From Dendrolimus kikuchii (taxonomy: Eukaryota; Arthropoda; Insecta; Lepidoptera; Lasiocampidae): DNA of 64,000 bases. Positions 11,347 to 24,000 of the stretch are shown here, one piece after another; the first letter of the stretch is position 1, and each line of letters begins with the position of its first letter. Below the pieces are notes generated by a model. That model was not told the DNA's origin. It searched no databases and saw only the letters and a list, made by a program, of their open reading frames with translations. The stretch covers positions 7,452,887-7,516,886 of the forward strand of contig CM034392.1 in assembly GCA_019925095.2 (NCBI GenBank). The letters run 5' to 3'. The position numbers and the translations under genes are program-made.

Positions 11347-12680
11347 CGCTATATTATATTTATGTTGTTGTGTATGACATCTTATTTTAAATTTGTTAGT
11401 GTGTGTGTTTTTTTAAGTCAAAACCGGTGTCGCCGATAAGGGTTTGGTCAGAGGCAAAACACTACACTTTTTGTCACTTTACTGAATTTACACTATTATA
11501 AAAAAATCGTTATTGTCTAATACCTTCTTTTTCTACTGGATTACAAATATTTTACATGTTAACGATACAAGATTCTTATATATTAATAGACTGTAAATAT
11601 ATACAGGTATTCAAATTGGACAAGTACATTAACAAAATGCCCGTAAAACTTCAAACTAAAATTTTGTTGCGATTCGTTTTGCTACTTGTCCGTTGCCACT
11701 CATTTTTCCACTCCGTGTCCGTTGGAGTTTCACTTCTACTATGTGTCCCAGCATACATTTCTTAAAGGTTATAAAGCTTAATTATAAGTTAATATTCGTG
11801 CGTGTGAGCGTGGGTGCATGTGTATTTTTTAATGACGCCCAGCGAAGTAAGCATGGGTTAGCTAGTCTTCTAATAAATTCACCCAGTATAATCATATTCA
11901 CTAGCTAAGTAAGGGATAATTATAACGTACCGACATCGATGAAACTTGCCCATAAAGATAATCGATGTTCGAAACTCGCTAATCAGCTTTGGAAAAGCGT
12001 GGCGGGTTCTGTTTCCCCTTAATAATGAGGAGGCCTGAGCCTAGTAGTGGGACTTTTATGGGTTGATATTATCATATACATATCATATGCAAATGTCCAT
12101 AGGTGATGGTAACCGCTTTCCATCAAGTGGGCTGTCTGCCTGTCTGTTGCTCTTCTGAAATAAAGAGATATATAATGACAATAATAATAGTAATATTCAG
12201 TGAACCTGCAGCCGACTTCTTCAACCCCCTTCCTTACTCGAGTCATATCCATGTTGCCCCTCGCCAATCTTGTTTGGCATTTTTTTGGGGCCCATGCAGG
12301 GAGTGGTGAGTCACCATCGCCCATTTTATTCATGTTCCCCAAACATTGCAATGGGCAGACGCTATAGTCCCTAGATCCACTAACAGTTCATCCCAATAGC
12401 CCGGTACCTTTTGTTCTTATTTCCTACAATAGTCCTACATTGACCGGGGCTTGTCCTTGGGTGCATTTTTGTACGATGTAGTGTGACGGCCAGTGGTTTC
12501 GAGCTGACCGACATCTATTCTTCAAATGAGAGACTCGTTTAAGATATAACTTTATATTCTCTATGAAGATACTTTTACAGGAGATGTACTCTACTCGCGG
12601 GTCGATACAATAATGAATTCTATTGTTTTGGGAGTCGTTCCTCGATTTTAGATTGAAATAAATTTTATTTCTTAATATAT
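11347..12680. other. Repeat-rich interval without a gene
   Basis: 11790-11905 resembles Helitron-end sequence ('ggttagctagtc'). 11985-12060 carries 'gaggaggcctgagcctagtagtggga', a phrase common in lepidopteran LINE/SINE repeats. 12090-12165 is a fragment of the A-tailed repeat ('aaatgtccataggtgatggtaaccgctttcc'). 12195-12490 is the second copy of the GCCCATGCAGGGAGTGG repeat also seen at 547 and 59440. Confidence 0.55.
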
Positions 12681-13189
12681 TGTTTCGAGTTGTGAGACTC
12701 GAATTAAAATGCCGTTGGAATTATTGTAGAGTTTATTAGAACTATATAAACACGTATAACACAGGGACAAATATAACTGAACACAACAAATCCAAACGTA
12801 ATGCAGAAGGTCGTAATTCAATAAAACGCGCAAAGTCCGTCACTATTAGTTTCCCGATTGTACACACGTCACGCCTTGATCGTAGTTGTCGATGAACTGC
12901 CCCCCTCCCTCAATCAGGCCATCTTTTTATACTGCACAAATGCAATGTGCCCGCCCGGCAACGTGGACCGAATTTCCTAGAATCAGCTTGTACTTTAAAA
13001 TCCGTAACACCTGGCTAATGATTACAATAGAACAATAGGCTGTTCTGTAGAAACTTATGCCAATAAATAAGTAAACAAAAGAAGACGACCATAAAAGAAT
13101 TACAATAAGGTCAAATGCCGACGGGTAATAAATGTGCTTCTACAAATCTGTACGTGGAATTTGTCTTTGTCGGCGCCTAGGTTGTAACA
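12681..13189 (+). mobile_element. Solo LTR, copy 1
   Basis: About 509 bp running from TGTTTCGAGTTG to GGTTGTAACA, bracketed by a 4-bp duplication ATAT (12677-12680 and 13190-13193). It is similar along its length to 16040-16485 and 38459-39010. TG...CA ends, no internal region and a 4-bp duplication fit a Ty3/gypsy-type solo LTR left by recombination. I cannot name the parent element. Confidence 0.75.
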
Positions 13190-13854
13190 ATATTATAAAG
13201 AAGAAGAAGAAGGCACGCCACATTTACATTAAATTTGTCACGGGGCTTCTACGTGTTGGCCTTCTCATAGCCCCACGCAAACCCTCCAAAAGTCTGGTTA
13301 ATTTTTATGGTCCGTGGTTTGCAGAGACATACAATATGACAATAGTAATATTATTATTATTATTGTCATTATTATTCATATAAAGGAGGCAAACAAATAT
13401 ATTTAGAATAAAGGCGAGTCAACAGGGAAGTTCAATATTTGGTACCAAGATAATATTGTAACAAACATAATACACTAATTAGTAGAACTGTAGATAACTT
13501 GGCACGGTAATTAATATTATATTGCCTCAGTTGTTATTGTATATATGGAAAATTTATGTACGAAATTAGACTGATTAGGACAATTATGAGCGCTGTTGTG
13601 GCCAATTAGGTGTTTTCCTTGTTATGAAGTTTTGAAGTTATATATTTTTAAACACTCAAATAACACATTTACGAAGCCTGTAGATTGTTCGAAAGTTAAA
13701 GCATTACACACCATACAATGGAATGTGCGGTAAAATAGTTATTCTTACCTAAGTATATATTTATGCATACTCCGTTATATAGCGCCGTGTGTATTCTTTT
13801 TTATTTCCATTAAAAATATATTATTTATTTTCATTAAAAATAAATTTTTATCCG

Positions 13855-14170
13855 TGCAGGAACGGAGAAAGAATACAATTTCCTGCGGCCCGGCGGCCTG
13901 TCGTAAGAGGCGACTAAACAACCCACAGCTAGGTGGTAGAGTATTTATTTGCTCGACTGGATGGCAACCACCCCTAGTCTAGAGTATGCCGCCATAACAA
14001 CCTTGTGTTGTGTTCCGGCATTAGTGACCAGGTTCCAGTCTCCTTTAAGAGAGCAGCAGCGCATTTGTAGCACCTTTGGTGTTGCAAATGTCCATAGGCG
14101 ATGGTAACCGCTTTCTACCAAGTGGGCCGTCTGCCTGTCTGCTGAACTCCTGCAATAAAAAATAAAAAAA
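13855..14170 (+). repeat. A-tailed dispersed repeat (family S), longest copy
   Basis: Runs from 'ggaacggagaaagaata' through 'cctgtcgtaagaggcgacta', 'agagcagcagcgcatttgta' and 'ccgtctgcctgtctgctga' to an A-rich tail. Full or partial copies lie near 12095, 21440 (minus), 26857, 43387, 52145 (minus), 60580, 61095 (minus) and 62445. It behaves like a retroposed LINE 3' end or SINE. Confidence 0.75.
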
Positions 14171-14869
14171 ATATATATAAGAATTCCACCAAGAAGTTTT
14201 ACATTACGAGAATAAATAATCTGAATGATTAAACCTCCTTGTAAGCGATTTTGATCGATACATATATGTATCGTACTAAAGAGAAAATGAGACGAAAGAT
14301 GTAGTTCTAATTTTCACCACGTATACGTTAGAAACGTCAAAGATTATTTAATGAAAGAATAATTATGTTTCATTACCTATCATACTATTTTCTCTCAATT
14401 GTGTTAAAAAACAGAAATTGGTTTTTACAAACTCGTGACCATGGTAAGCACTCGATTTCGTCTCGGGCTTACAATCGTCTACTCGTTTGTAAAGATCAAA
14501 TTACCGCACTAGTATCACAAATAAGTATTATTAAGGCACCTGGTGCCACAATGGTCGAAAGTGGGGTGCAAACGAAATAGCTTTCCGTTGGTATTTACTG
14601 ATTAATAATTTACCAAATAAAAAACATAAATCTTCCCGATACAAGACGAAACATGATTTTTTCGTAATTTTTCTGCAGTTATTACAATTTAAGAAAAAAA
14701 TCACTAAGCCACCTCCAAATTATTGTCATGAAACCATTTTACTACTTCAATCAAAACAGAATAAAAAATATCTACATCTCTATAAAAAAGAGGTAAATAA
14801 TTTAGTTTTATTGATTTTTTAAATACTACTTTATTTTCTTCACAATAAAATAGTAATGCATATGAAAAA
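14171..14869. other. No gene seen
   Basis: AT-rich sequence. The frames at 14365-14580 and on the minus strand at 14704-14988 have no domain, and the latter overlaps the neighbouring LINE remnant. Confidence 0.3.
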
Positions 14870-15195
14870 GACCGCGTCCATTGAATTCCTACTATCGCCC
14901 GAAAAATCAGTACAGAAAAATCCTCAAGGACGTTGGCGTTGTTACAAGCCTTAACTTCAAGAAGTTTTACCATCGGATAACCAGACACACCGGGTTACGC
15001 CACCGTTACATGTTGGAAACACTCCCAGTTAGGACCAAGCGCTTCGCTTTATCTGTTATGGTGCGCACTTTTGAAGAATGGAATAATTTACAGGAGTCTG
15101 TTTTTCCTAACAAATATAATGTAGGGTTCTTCAATTCACGACTGAATAGGTATCTTCTAGGTAAGCGTGCTACATCCTCAACATAAGGCGAGACA
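14870..15195 (+). mobile_element. LINE reverse-transcriptase C-terminal fragment
   Basis: An open frame of about 100 codons encodes RHRYMLETLPVRTKRFALSV, then a WNNL-containing segment and FFNSRLNRYLLGKRA. This matches the conserved C-terminal tail of a lepidopteran LINE protein. It lacks a start codon in context and any upstream domain, so it is a 5'-truncated copy. Confidence 0.7.
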
Positions 15196-16039
15196 GCGGT
15201 CAAACACGAGCCTACACGGACATAAAAGAACGTACCATGCTGTCACAATATTGGACTAAAAATCAAATACTAGTCGAGACTAGTCAGTATTTTTGAGAAA
15301 GTTTCTTACTATTTTCACTTATAACTATTGTTTATAGGCTTTATAATTATAAATAGTTAAAATACAAATACATTACAATAAAAACCATAAAAAGTGCAAA
15401 TGTATGATGACAATATTAATATTTGTTACAATTTTTTTCTGTATTATTAGTTTAATCTACTAAATAAATGTGAAAATAAGTTTCCTATATTAAAATAAAA
15501 TTATTTCTTAAATCACTGAAGGAACTGACACCTAAGGAAACAGGCTAAAGTCGGTTTAGGTGCTAGTGCCCGAATGCTCCTAAAACAACCTAATTTTAAG
15601 CCAAAAAAGTGTATCTACCTATTTAATCCTATTTCAAGACGTCTTTAAGTTAAAAGATAACTTATATCCTACTCCTGGATACAATATATTTCCCAAATTT
15701 CATCAAGTTCTGTTAAACCTTAATCGTGAAAAGTTAATAGAGTTGCTTTCACAATAATTATGTATTAGTACTACTATTTTAGTAGTAATGGCATGGATAA
15801 GTAATCATCGTAAATATCAAAAACTTCAATCAACCCAAAAGCATATAGAGCAGGATGTACACACATCAATACTGCCGATATCCTTCAGATCCGAAAGTAA
15901 TAAACGTGATTGCGATAGAGGAAGCGGAGTTCAAACTCATTACAGTGGGTAGCGCAAATCGGAAATCCTTTATTGTTTTGGATCATTCGTACTGATGTCT
16001 ATAGGTATTAAAATTAAAATAGTAGTAGGTAATACATAT
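15196..16039. other. AT-rich interval, no gene seen
   Basis: No open frame with a recognisable product and no clear repeat boundary. Confidence 0.3.
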
Positions 16040-16485
16040 CGTTACGAATTGCAGGACTCGAATTAAAATGCTGTTGGAATTATTATAGAATTTATTAGAC
16101 CTATACAAACACGTATTACACAGGTACAAATATAACCATACACAACCAGTCCAAACGTAATGCACGATTCAATCATACGCGCAAAATCCGTCACTAACAT
16201 CTTGCTTCGCTTATGGCTATCGCTAGACTGCCTCATTCCTCCATTGGGGCATTGCTTTATACTGTACAAATACAATATGTCTGCTCGACCGCGTGGACTG
16301 AATTTCTTAGAATGACACCTGGCTAATAACTACCATAAAAGATTACAATACACAATGGGCTGTTTTTCTAATCACAAATTTTAAACACAAAGTAAACATA
16401 AGAAGTTCAAATGCCGCAAATGTAATAAAACGTCTACAGGTATGCAGGTGTGAATTTGTCTTTTGTCGGCGCTCAGGTCGTAACA
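16040..16485 (+). mobile_element. Solo LTR, copy 2
   Basis: Runs from cGTTACGAATTGC (first T changed to C) to GGTCGTAACA and is flanked by ATAT at 16036-16039 and 16486-16489. It is about 446 bp, shorter than copy 1 by internal deletions. Confidence 0.7.
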
Positions 16486-16589
16486 ATATTTTCTATTGAA
16501 TTGATCTTGAGACAAGCAGTTTTTTAAGCAATAAAATAAATGAGTAGAATTAAACGAAGTTACAAACTCCACTTCAATTATAATTAAGA

Positions 16590-16835
16590 TTGTCCATGTT
16601 TAGGATTCCATGGCCATTTAGGCAAACAAGGAACCTTGTTACGGAAAGACGTACTGACGGTGAATGAACGTCCCACAGCTGGGCTCGGGTTTCCTAAATT
16701 TTAGTGGGGGAACGGACAGCATACCCGCCACGCTTGGCCAAAGCGGCTTGGCGGATTTGACACATGGATTATCGTGCTGTGCGGGTTTCACCATAATGTA
16801 TTCCTTCGCCATCAGCACTTAGTAATTGAAACAAA
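16590..16835. repeat. Degenerate LINE/SINE fragment
   Basis: Contains 'gtcccacagctgggctcggg', 'cgccacgcttggccaaagcg' and 'gtgcgggtttcaccataatg' in the order seen in a common lepidopteran dispersed repeat. Too diverged to set boundaries. Confidence 0.45.
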
Positions 16836-17907
16836 GAGTGGGGTATAAATATACGGCACCTTGATTTCAAGTATTTGCAGGGCTGGAAGGAGGTGGAGGG
16901 GTAGGATAGGGATGAATACTTACCCCTTCTGCAATCCCTATGTCAAGAAAATGTATACATAGTTCTTGAGATATTAATGTTTTTATAAATATAACCCCAC
17001 TTATGTTTTTCACTAATATTGCACTTACATCATAGGTCCAAAGTTGAAAAATCCAATCAAAATCCAATAGTCAACATAAAAAGATTCATAGTCCAAAAAC
17101 ACAACAAAGTTGTTGAAAAATGAAATAAAACACAACCAAGCAATTCACGTAAGTAGCAAAAACAAAAAACATGAAAAACATAGATAATACTTATATATTT
17201 TTATGAAGTTTATGTTTAAGTTTAGTTAATGTTTAACAAAGTCCCTATATAAATAAGTCTATATCTATTTGCTATAAAGAATTTCTACATAGAAATTTGT
17301 AGGAAAATATTTGACGCCACCCATGGCCAGAAAACACACGTACATACCTTATATAGCTCAACTAGTTATACACACTTTAACATACTTTAGTACGTTCCCG
17401 GGGTGATAACGCTATGTAAATAATTCCCCTTTCAAGTAGGGTAGGGCGGGGCTAGTAGCGCACTTTTTCTCTTAATCTGTGATAGCTTTTAAACGAGACG
17501 CCAGAACAGTTTATAACGTATCTTAATAAATAGGTATTTTAATGCTACTTTACAGTGTCCGGAAAAATTAATTTCTAATCATTAAGGTTTAAGACACTGT
17601 CGCGTTGTATATATGAAGAATGTCAGATATGATCAACTTACTCCATTGGTTGGGTAAGTTGAGCATAGCTTTGCAGTAAACCAGCTAAACATGGCCACAT
17701 TTACTACGTTCAATACTTGACAGAAGAACTTTTCTAGAGACAGTTTTCTACTTTTTTCATATATTCAAATATAATTGATACAGAATTCCTTGACGATAGA
17801 TTTTATGTTGTTTTCTTCGTTCATAACAGCCTTTGTTGCATTATTTAACTGGGGCATAAAAACGCAAACTCATATATTAATTCCTTTATATGTTTATATC
17901 TCATTCG
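16836..17907. other. AT-rich interval, no gene seen
   Basis: No supported gene. A 66-codon minus-strand frame (16867-17067) and a plus-strand frame from 17775 have no domain. Confidence 0.3.
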
Positions 17908-17952
17908 CTACGCTACGTTTGCCGAGACTACGTCTCGGCAAACGTAGCGTAG
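17908..17952. repeat. Perfect 20-bp inverted repeat, 5-bp loop
   Basis: The arms are 17908-17927 and 17933-17952, and the loop CTACG is itself a word from the arm (CTACGCTACG...). It sits exactly at the left edge of a LINE tail, so it may mark a fold-back event at insertion. Confidence 0.8.
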
Positions 17953-18105
17953 GATGCCCGCCAGACCGGTGGACTGACGACTGTGCAAGATCGCCGGCAG
18001 GGGCTGGATGAGGAAGCCGGGAGACCGGGATATGTGGCGCGTACTTGGGTACGCCTACGTCCAGCAGTGGATAGAGATTAGTTGAAGAAGAAGAAGAAGA
18101 AGATG
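17933..18105 (+). mobile_element. LINE 3' fragment with (GAA)n tail
   Basis: 'ccgccagaccggtggactgacgac' and 'gtacgcctacgtccagcagtgga' correspond to the C-terminal RPPxRWTDD ... YVQQW coding end of a lepidopteran LINE, followed by a stop and (GAA)n. It is severely 5'-truncated and the frame is broken. Confidence 0.65.
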
Positions 18106-18710
18106 TTATCTCAAAATGAAAGAAAAACATATCAATTTGTTTCACTTTCAAGCCACGAGATTAGTTGAATAACTCAACTAGCCCCTGCCAAAATAGCTAT
18201 AATAAAATATTTATATGATTTTTTATATAATAAATATTGTACATTTATAAAAGTTAACATTGACTTCATCAAATATGGTCGAAATTTGACGTGTATAGAA
18301 TAATTTGAAACCGAAACAATTTTACTTTTTTGTTGCAAAACAAACAATCCATCTGTGTTTGTAATTGAATTGATAAGTCAGCGTGGACAGTTGTCTGATG
18401 AATCCTTTTCTTAGGGCCGCATCTTTTTGCTATTTGATAAATTTGTATAGGGTGTATAATTTCCGAAATATTTCGATTGCCCAACTTACCCTTATGCTCA
18501 ACAAACCCCTCTCTACCCTACATTAGTACGTTCACAGACAGGAACAAGCTGCGCGGTTGGCTGTACAGCAAACATTCTGTAATGAGGGTCCTTAATTACA
18601 GCAGTGCAGGATTAAATGATGGGAAGTTTTGCAAAACACGTTTAACGAAAATTGGTTTGCATAAGATTTGTAAAGCATTTTTGAGATATTGCTCAATCTT
18701 TTATTAAATA

Positions 18711-19085
18711 CTAGCTTACCCGGCAAACTTCGCACCGTCTCAGAATCAATAAATAAAAAACGTTGATTTCTGAACGACGGGTCGAACATCAAACGTTTGA
18801 CATTCAAAGCCTAAAAAATAAAAAATACCTTCACTTTTAAATTTAATTGATTTCTAAAGGACGGGACGAACATCAAATGTTTGACAGATAGGAATAGTTT
18901 CTAAGGGAAAGTGAGATGGTTATTTTTACTATATTCCAAGTATTTTTTTTTAATTTACTAACTTTTTAAACCTTCCCTGGACTTCCACAAATAATTCGAA
19001 ACCAAAATTAGCCAAATCAGTCCAGCCGTTCTCGAGTTTTAGCGAGACTAACGAACAGCAATTGATTTTTATTTATATGGATAGA
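18711..19085 (-). mobile_element. Helitron-like element, inverted copy of 2333-2778
   Basis: On the minus strand it starts TC after A and ends in 'gccgggtaagctag' followed by T. It shares 'caattgctgttcgttagtctcg' and 'ccattctcg/gaacggctgg' words with the copy in the CUB intron. Confidence 0.65.
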
Positions 19086-20869
19086 TTTACAATTAACATT
19101 TATATACACATTAAAAAGAACTTAAAATTAATATCTATATAATCTATACTTAATAATGTGGCGTAATATTAACGCGAGCGAGGCTGCGGGCAAGAGTAAT
19201 AAATATATACACCTTAAAAAAGTTTAACAAAAACATTGAACATTTGTCTTCACTGTTATGGACTTCACACACTTAACCGATTTCTTACGCATATAAAAAG
19301 CAATTTAAGCAAGTTGCTTAGCTTTTAAGGAAAATATATACTCTTATAGCATTTACTCTATATATAGGTGTATTATATTTGTTGACTGCATTGTTGCAAA
19401 TAACATTCCTTGCGTTATCAAATGAAACAAACAGGATGTGGTTAATTAGTCAATATTTTTTATTAATCAAGTACAATCGTTATTTCACGTTTAGTTAGGG
19501 GAACTCTTGATATCACAGTGGTCAAGTGCGAGTTAGTCTAGCGAATGAAGGATCCATGCGAATCCTTATATAGGCGACGTCATAAATCATTCCGTATATC
19601 CCAGCATCGGCATTACCTTTGTGGGAAACAACTTTCTTAGAAACAAAACAATTTTGAAATCGTCAGCAGTGACGTGAAAATTAGTTTCCAGAATTTAATT
19701 TATGACGTCCCCCGTAATGTCCTACATTATCTAATATTTTCGAGAAATTCAATAATATTTGTTTAAAATAAAATAATCTTTTGTGAGAACAATATTTGCT
19801 TGTAGGCAAACGGACCACTTGGTGGTAGCTTACCCTCGCCCATGGATATAGAAAGAAGAAAGAAAAACTTATATACAAAGCATATTTTGAGAATTTGTAC
19901 GCCGCATTTTCAGCAAACAAGGTTTGCACTCAGCGTATTGCTGTGTCGGAATAATATCCGATACAACGCTGATTTTCAGTTGAAACCTTCCTTTTGGCGT
20001 AAGACCGAAACGCCCCAATTTTGTTAATTAAATAATAATTAATAAAACTAGTTCTACTTATATAATATTTAATTAGTAAGACAAATAAATAAATTGTAAT
20101 AAAAACCAACAATAAATACGTTACTTCAAAATTAAAATAAATACTCGTGTAACAACTTGTATCGCATCATTTATTCAAATACAATTCGCTAGAGTGCTTG
20201 CCGAGTATTCCCACATTCCGTGTGCCACGTCACTGACATGAGGCAACAAATGACATTTTACTTCATAACTTATAATATATTGAATGTGTTATTTTACTGT
20301 AAAGATATGAAAGGTGTAATATATTTTATTTTCCCACTGTATATATTATATAGGCTGTGCACAAGACTGACTGCAACACTAACGGAGCCGAGGCGTTGCC
20401 TACGTCGTTGAAACTTTAAGCATCTGTTTACGCCCTTTTTTAAGAGCCCCACGTGTTTAGGAAGTGCGGATGAACTCTCAATCGCCGAAGAGTGGTGCGA
20501 TAATAGAATGGCGACGGAGACACCAAATTAAATTTGACCATTTGAGTCAAAGAAAGATGTACCTGACGTCTACCATTGCTACTGTACATATTTTAGAAAT
20601 TAGTTACGTATTTTATCCGCATACTCAGTTTTTAAATTTAGGAGGGAACAATTTATTACATTATAGACAGGGGTCGCATCTTCCAAGTGGGGGTCAGGTT
20701 CCGCCCAGAACAATTCGTGCAAAGCTTCCGCAAAATTTTTGAGTGTATTTCCATGCTTCACATTATAAAGGAATCTTAATATGCCCTTCGTATTTAATTT
20801 TATGTTAGGCGTCCATTTTACAAAGATCTCTTGCTTGCTTAATTATTATATATTATAACGTAAAAACAA
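19086..20869. other. No gene seen upstream of lectin A
   Basis: AT-rich. 'cttgtaggcaaacggaccacttggtggtagcttaccctcgccc' (19799-19842) is a scrap of dispersed repeat. Open frames at 19681-20742 have no recognisable domains. No further lectin exon is present upstream of 21014. Confidence 0.35.
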
Positions 20870-20924
20870 GGAAAGCGATTTTAAAAATCAATTACGGTTT
20901 GATAAATAGACCCATATATAAAAG
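20870..20924 (+). promoter_or_regulatory. Core promoter of lectin A
   Basis: TATAAAAG at 20917-20924 lies 90 bp before the start codon. GGAAAGCGA at 20870-20878 precedes it by 47 bp. The same two-part layout is found before copies B, C, D and the broken copy. Confidence 0.65.
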
Positions 20925-21013
20925 ATGAAAAATTACTGATTTTCATTCATTCATGCTTGATTGCATTGCATTCATTCCAAGCATTCGTAATTAAAACACT
21001 TAAATATATTAAT

Positions 21014-24000
21014 ATGGTTAAAATAATTAGTACACTACTAATAATTATATATACTTCAATACTCTCTGGTAGGTGATATTACAAAGTTTTAAGATTCGAT
21101 TATTTATAGTGTTGTTATATCTTATTTTTTATTACGTAATTGTTACAAAACTGTAATAAATATTAAGTATTAGCTTGCACAAGTTCCATACTGAATGCTG
21201 TGAAACAATCAAACTAATTATATTTCATTTTGGGCCAATTTTTCAATCACCAGGTAAGCAGGTAAGTAAGTTATTCATAGAATAAAATAAAACATGGGAA
21301 AATTAAAAATGTTGCATGAATAAAATAGTTGAATTGCTTCACTTTTAAATACAGCAAGGTTATAATTTATTCCACTGATAACTTTTACCTGATGATTGAA
21401 AAATAGGAGTATTATTATCTAGGTTGCAATACCTACATATTTAAGAATATTGTATTTTTTTTTTATTGCATGAGTTATTTGCAACACTTAAGCCTACAAA
21501 TGCGCTGTTGCTTTCTTAAGGGAGACTGGAATCTGTCCACTAAGGCCAGAACACAACTCAAGGTTGTTATGGCGGCATACTCTAGACCAGGGGTGGTAGC
21601 CATCCAGTCGAGCAAATACCCTACCACCTGGCTGTGGGTTGTTTTGCCGCCTCTTACGACAGGCCACCCGGCCGCAGGAAATTATATTCTTTCTCCGTTC
21701 CTGCACGGTTGAAAATCATAAACACTTTGACAGAACTTGAATAAAAAAAAAATTAAAGTGATATTTTCCTTCCATAGTCGTTAAACGCGCTATTATCCCC
21801 TGTCGATTTTTTTCAATGCATGGTGGAAAATTCTGGTAAAATTTAAAGTGGTAAGACTTATAAATATATTCAACAATAATTCGTTTTGGAGTATTTTCAA
21901 ATAAATATATTTTTTTAGGGTTCTGTAATCAAGTAACAAAAATAATGGATGTTCATCACCATTACTAAGCTCTTCACTGTATGTGACGGCTTATCTCAGA
22001 CGTCTGCCGTTTTCATTTTCGAACTTCTTTTGCTTCTTTTTTATATTTAAGTACGTTTTCCATTGTATATTCCTCATTATATATTAAACATATTTATCTA
22101 TTGTAATATATGTTAATATAAAATGCTTGTCACATATAATGTTAAAAAATATATTTATTTAGATTATTTTGCATATAGGTATATATATTACTATTATATT
22201 TATATATGTATTAAACTTATATATTAGTGTAATTATTTGTATTTAAATTGTACAGTCCTATCTTTTTTCTGCTCCAGCTACATCGCTAGATTAGTTAAAA
22301 AAATTATTTTAAGCTGGGTTGCCTGGAAGACATCGCTTTTAGCGATAAGGCCGCCAGTTGTTTTGCCAAGAAGTATTGTAATTAGAAATTTTGTCTTTGT
22401 ATTTATTTGTTTTGGTGAACAATAAAGTGTTATCTATCTATTCCATTTATTTTTGTGTTTATTTCCATTCGTTTTTATTGTAGTTCAAAATAAATATTTG
22501 TCCTTTATTTTTATCATTTTTTTTATTTTAAATTAAACAAAAATATCCATCTACAATTATAGGCTCTTTGAGGCTGATCGGAAAGAACGAACGACGAAAG
22601 GCGTTTAAGAATAAAGCCTTTGACACGTATTGGGCGTTGTTTTACTGTAATACGAGCTTGACTATCACTATATCTTAATCTTAAGCGATGTTTGTGCCAA
22701 AATAGTTTTTTTTTGTCGCAAATAATATTATAAATTATTATTTTGTTTAAACCCTTTAACCTCTTGGTTCTAGAATTAATCCCATAATAATCAACAATTT
22801 AAAAAAATCAAATTGAATTGAAAACATAACTGTTCAATCATGTGTTTTATCATTAGTAACAAAATAAATAGATAATAAATAATGGGCTGACAAGTACAGA
22901 TATTGTATAATCACAAGCTAAGCAAGTTAAGTATGTGTTATGAGTAATATACAACGAACCACTCTGGGGCCGATCCATTAACCCAGACCATCGTAAATAA
23001 CTACCCCGCAAGGGAACTGGCGTGAAGTTATGTATGTATGTATGTATGTATGTATGTATGTATGTATGTATCGTAAATAACGAATATTTCATTTCCGACA
23101 TTTACCATGCCAGGTATCAAACGTTGGTAAAGGCTTAGCCACCTTAACCACAGAAGCCGCTAAATATTCTACATAGGTACAAAATAAATGACGCTTACGC
23201 TGATGTAAAATGAACTAAATATGCATTCTTATTAAAAAAAACAGCAAATGAGTACTAGTTTTAAGATGCACGATTATTTCAGAATGCCGACAGTTTCGAT
23301 TTGACTACAAATATTACCGAGAAATAGACGGCTACCTAAAGTACAATATAGTTCCTGCCTCATGGCATGATGCAAGACTTCGATGCCTCTATGAAGGTAA
23401 CTATCCGCTAAGTTTTGCTATCAAGAAGCTTTAATACTATCAAATTTAAACGTTGTAATGTCCCACGCCTAGGAATATGATGTATGATGACATCCAGAGA
23501 GCCATCTTGAGACCAAGGCCAAGAGCAACTGCTTAGAATTTATGAAAATGTCTTGTGCTAAGCTCAAGTAAGACCATATAATAACATGAAGTACTTACTG
23601 TACAGACCTGTGACCAGGACTCTGGCATAATCCTCTGGCTCGATGTATAATGTAATTCAGTTTGTATTATCAGGGATCGAATACACACAGACTGTCTTGC
23701 CTTATAGAAATACAGCGCTGTGCTTTTTATCGTCCGTATACTGGAAAGTAATCAAACATAGTAGTACCTTCGTCTCATTTCTAACACCACTCTTCTCGTT
23801 ATTGGCTGGGCTTTCATTTGTTGTATTGGTGTACAATAAAGAGTTATTGATTGAATAATTTCCTTCAGCCGCTCCGCTCTATAACCAGACTTTCTTAACA
23901 ACATAATTATTTCTTGCGTTCATTATGGGTTGGGAATGATCTTCCAGCCGAGGTTTTCGCACCGCATTACGATATGGGAGTTTAAAGTTTCCAAAACCTA

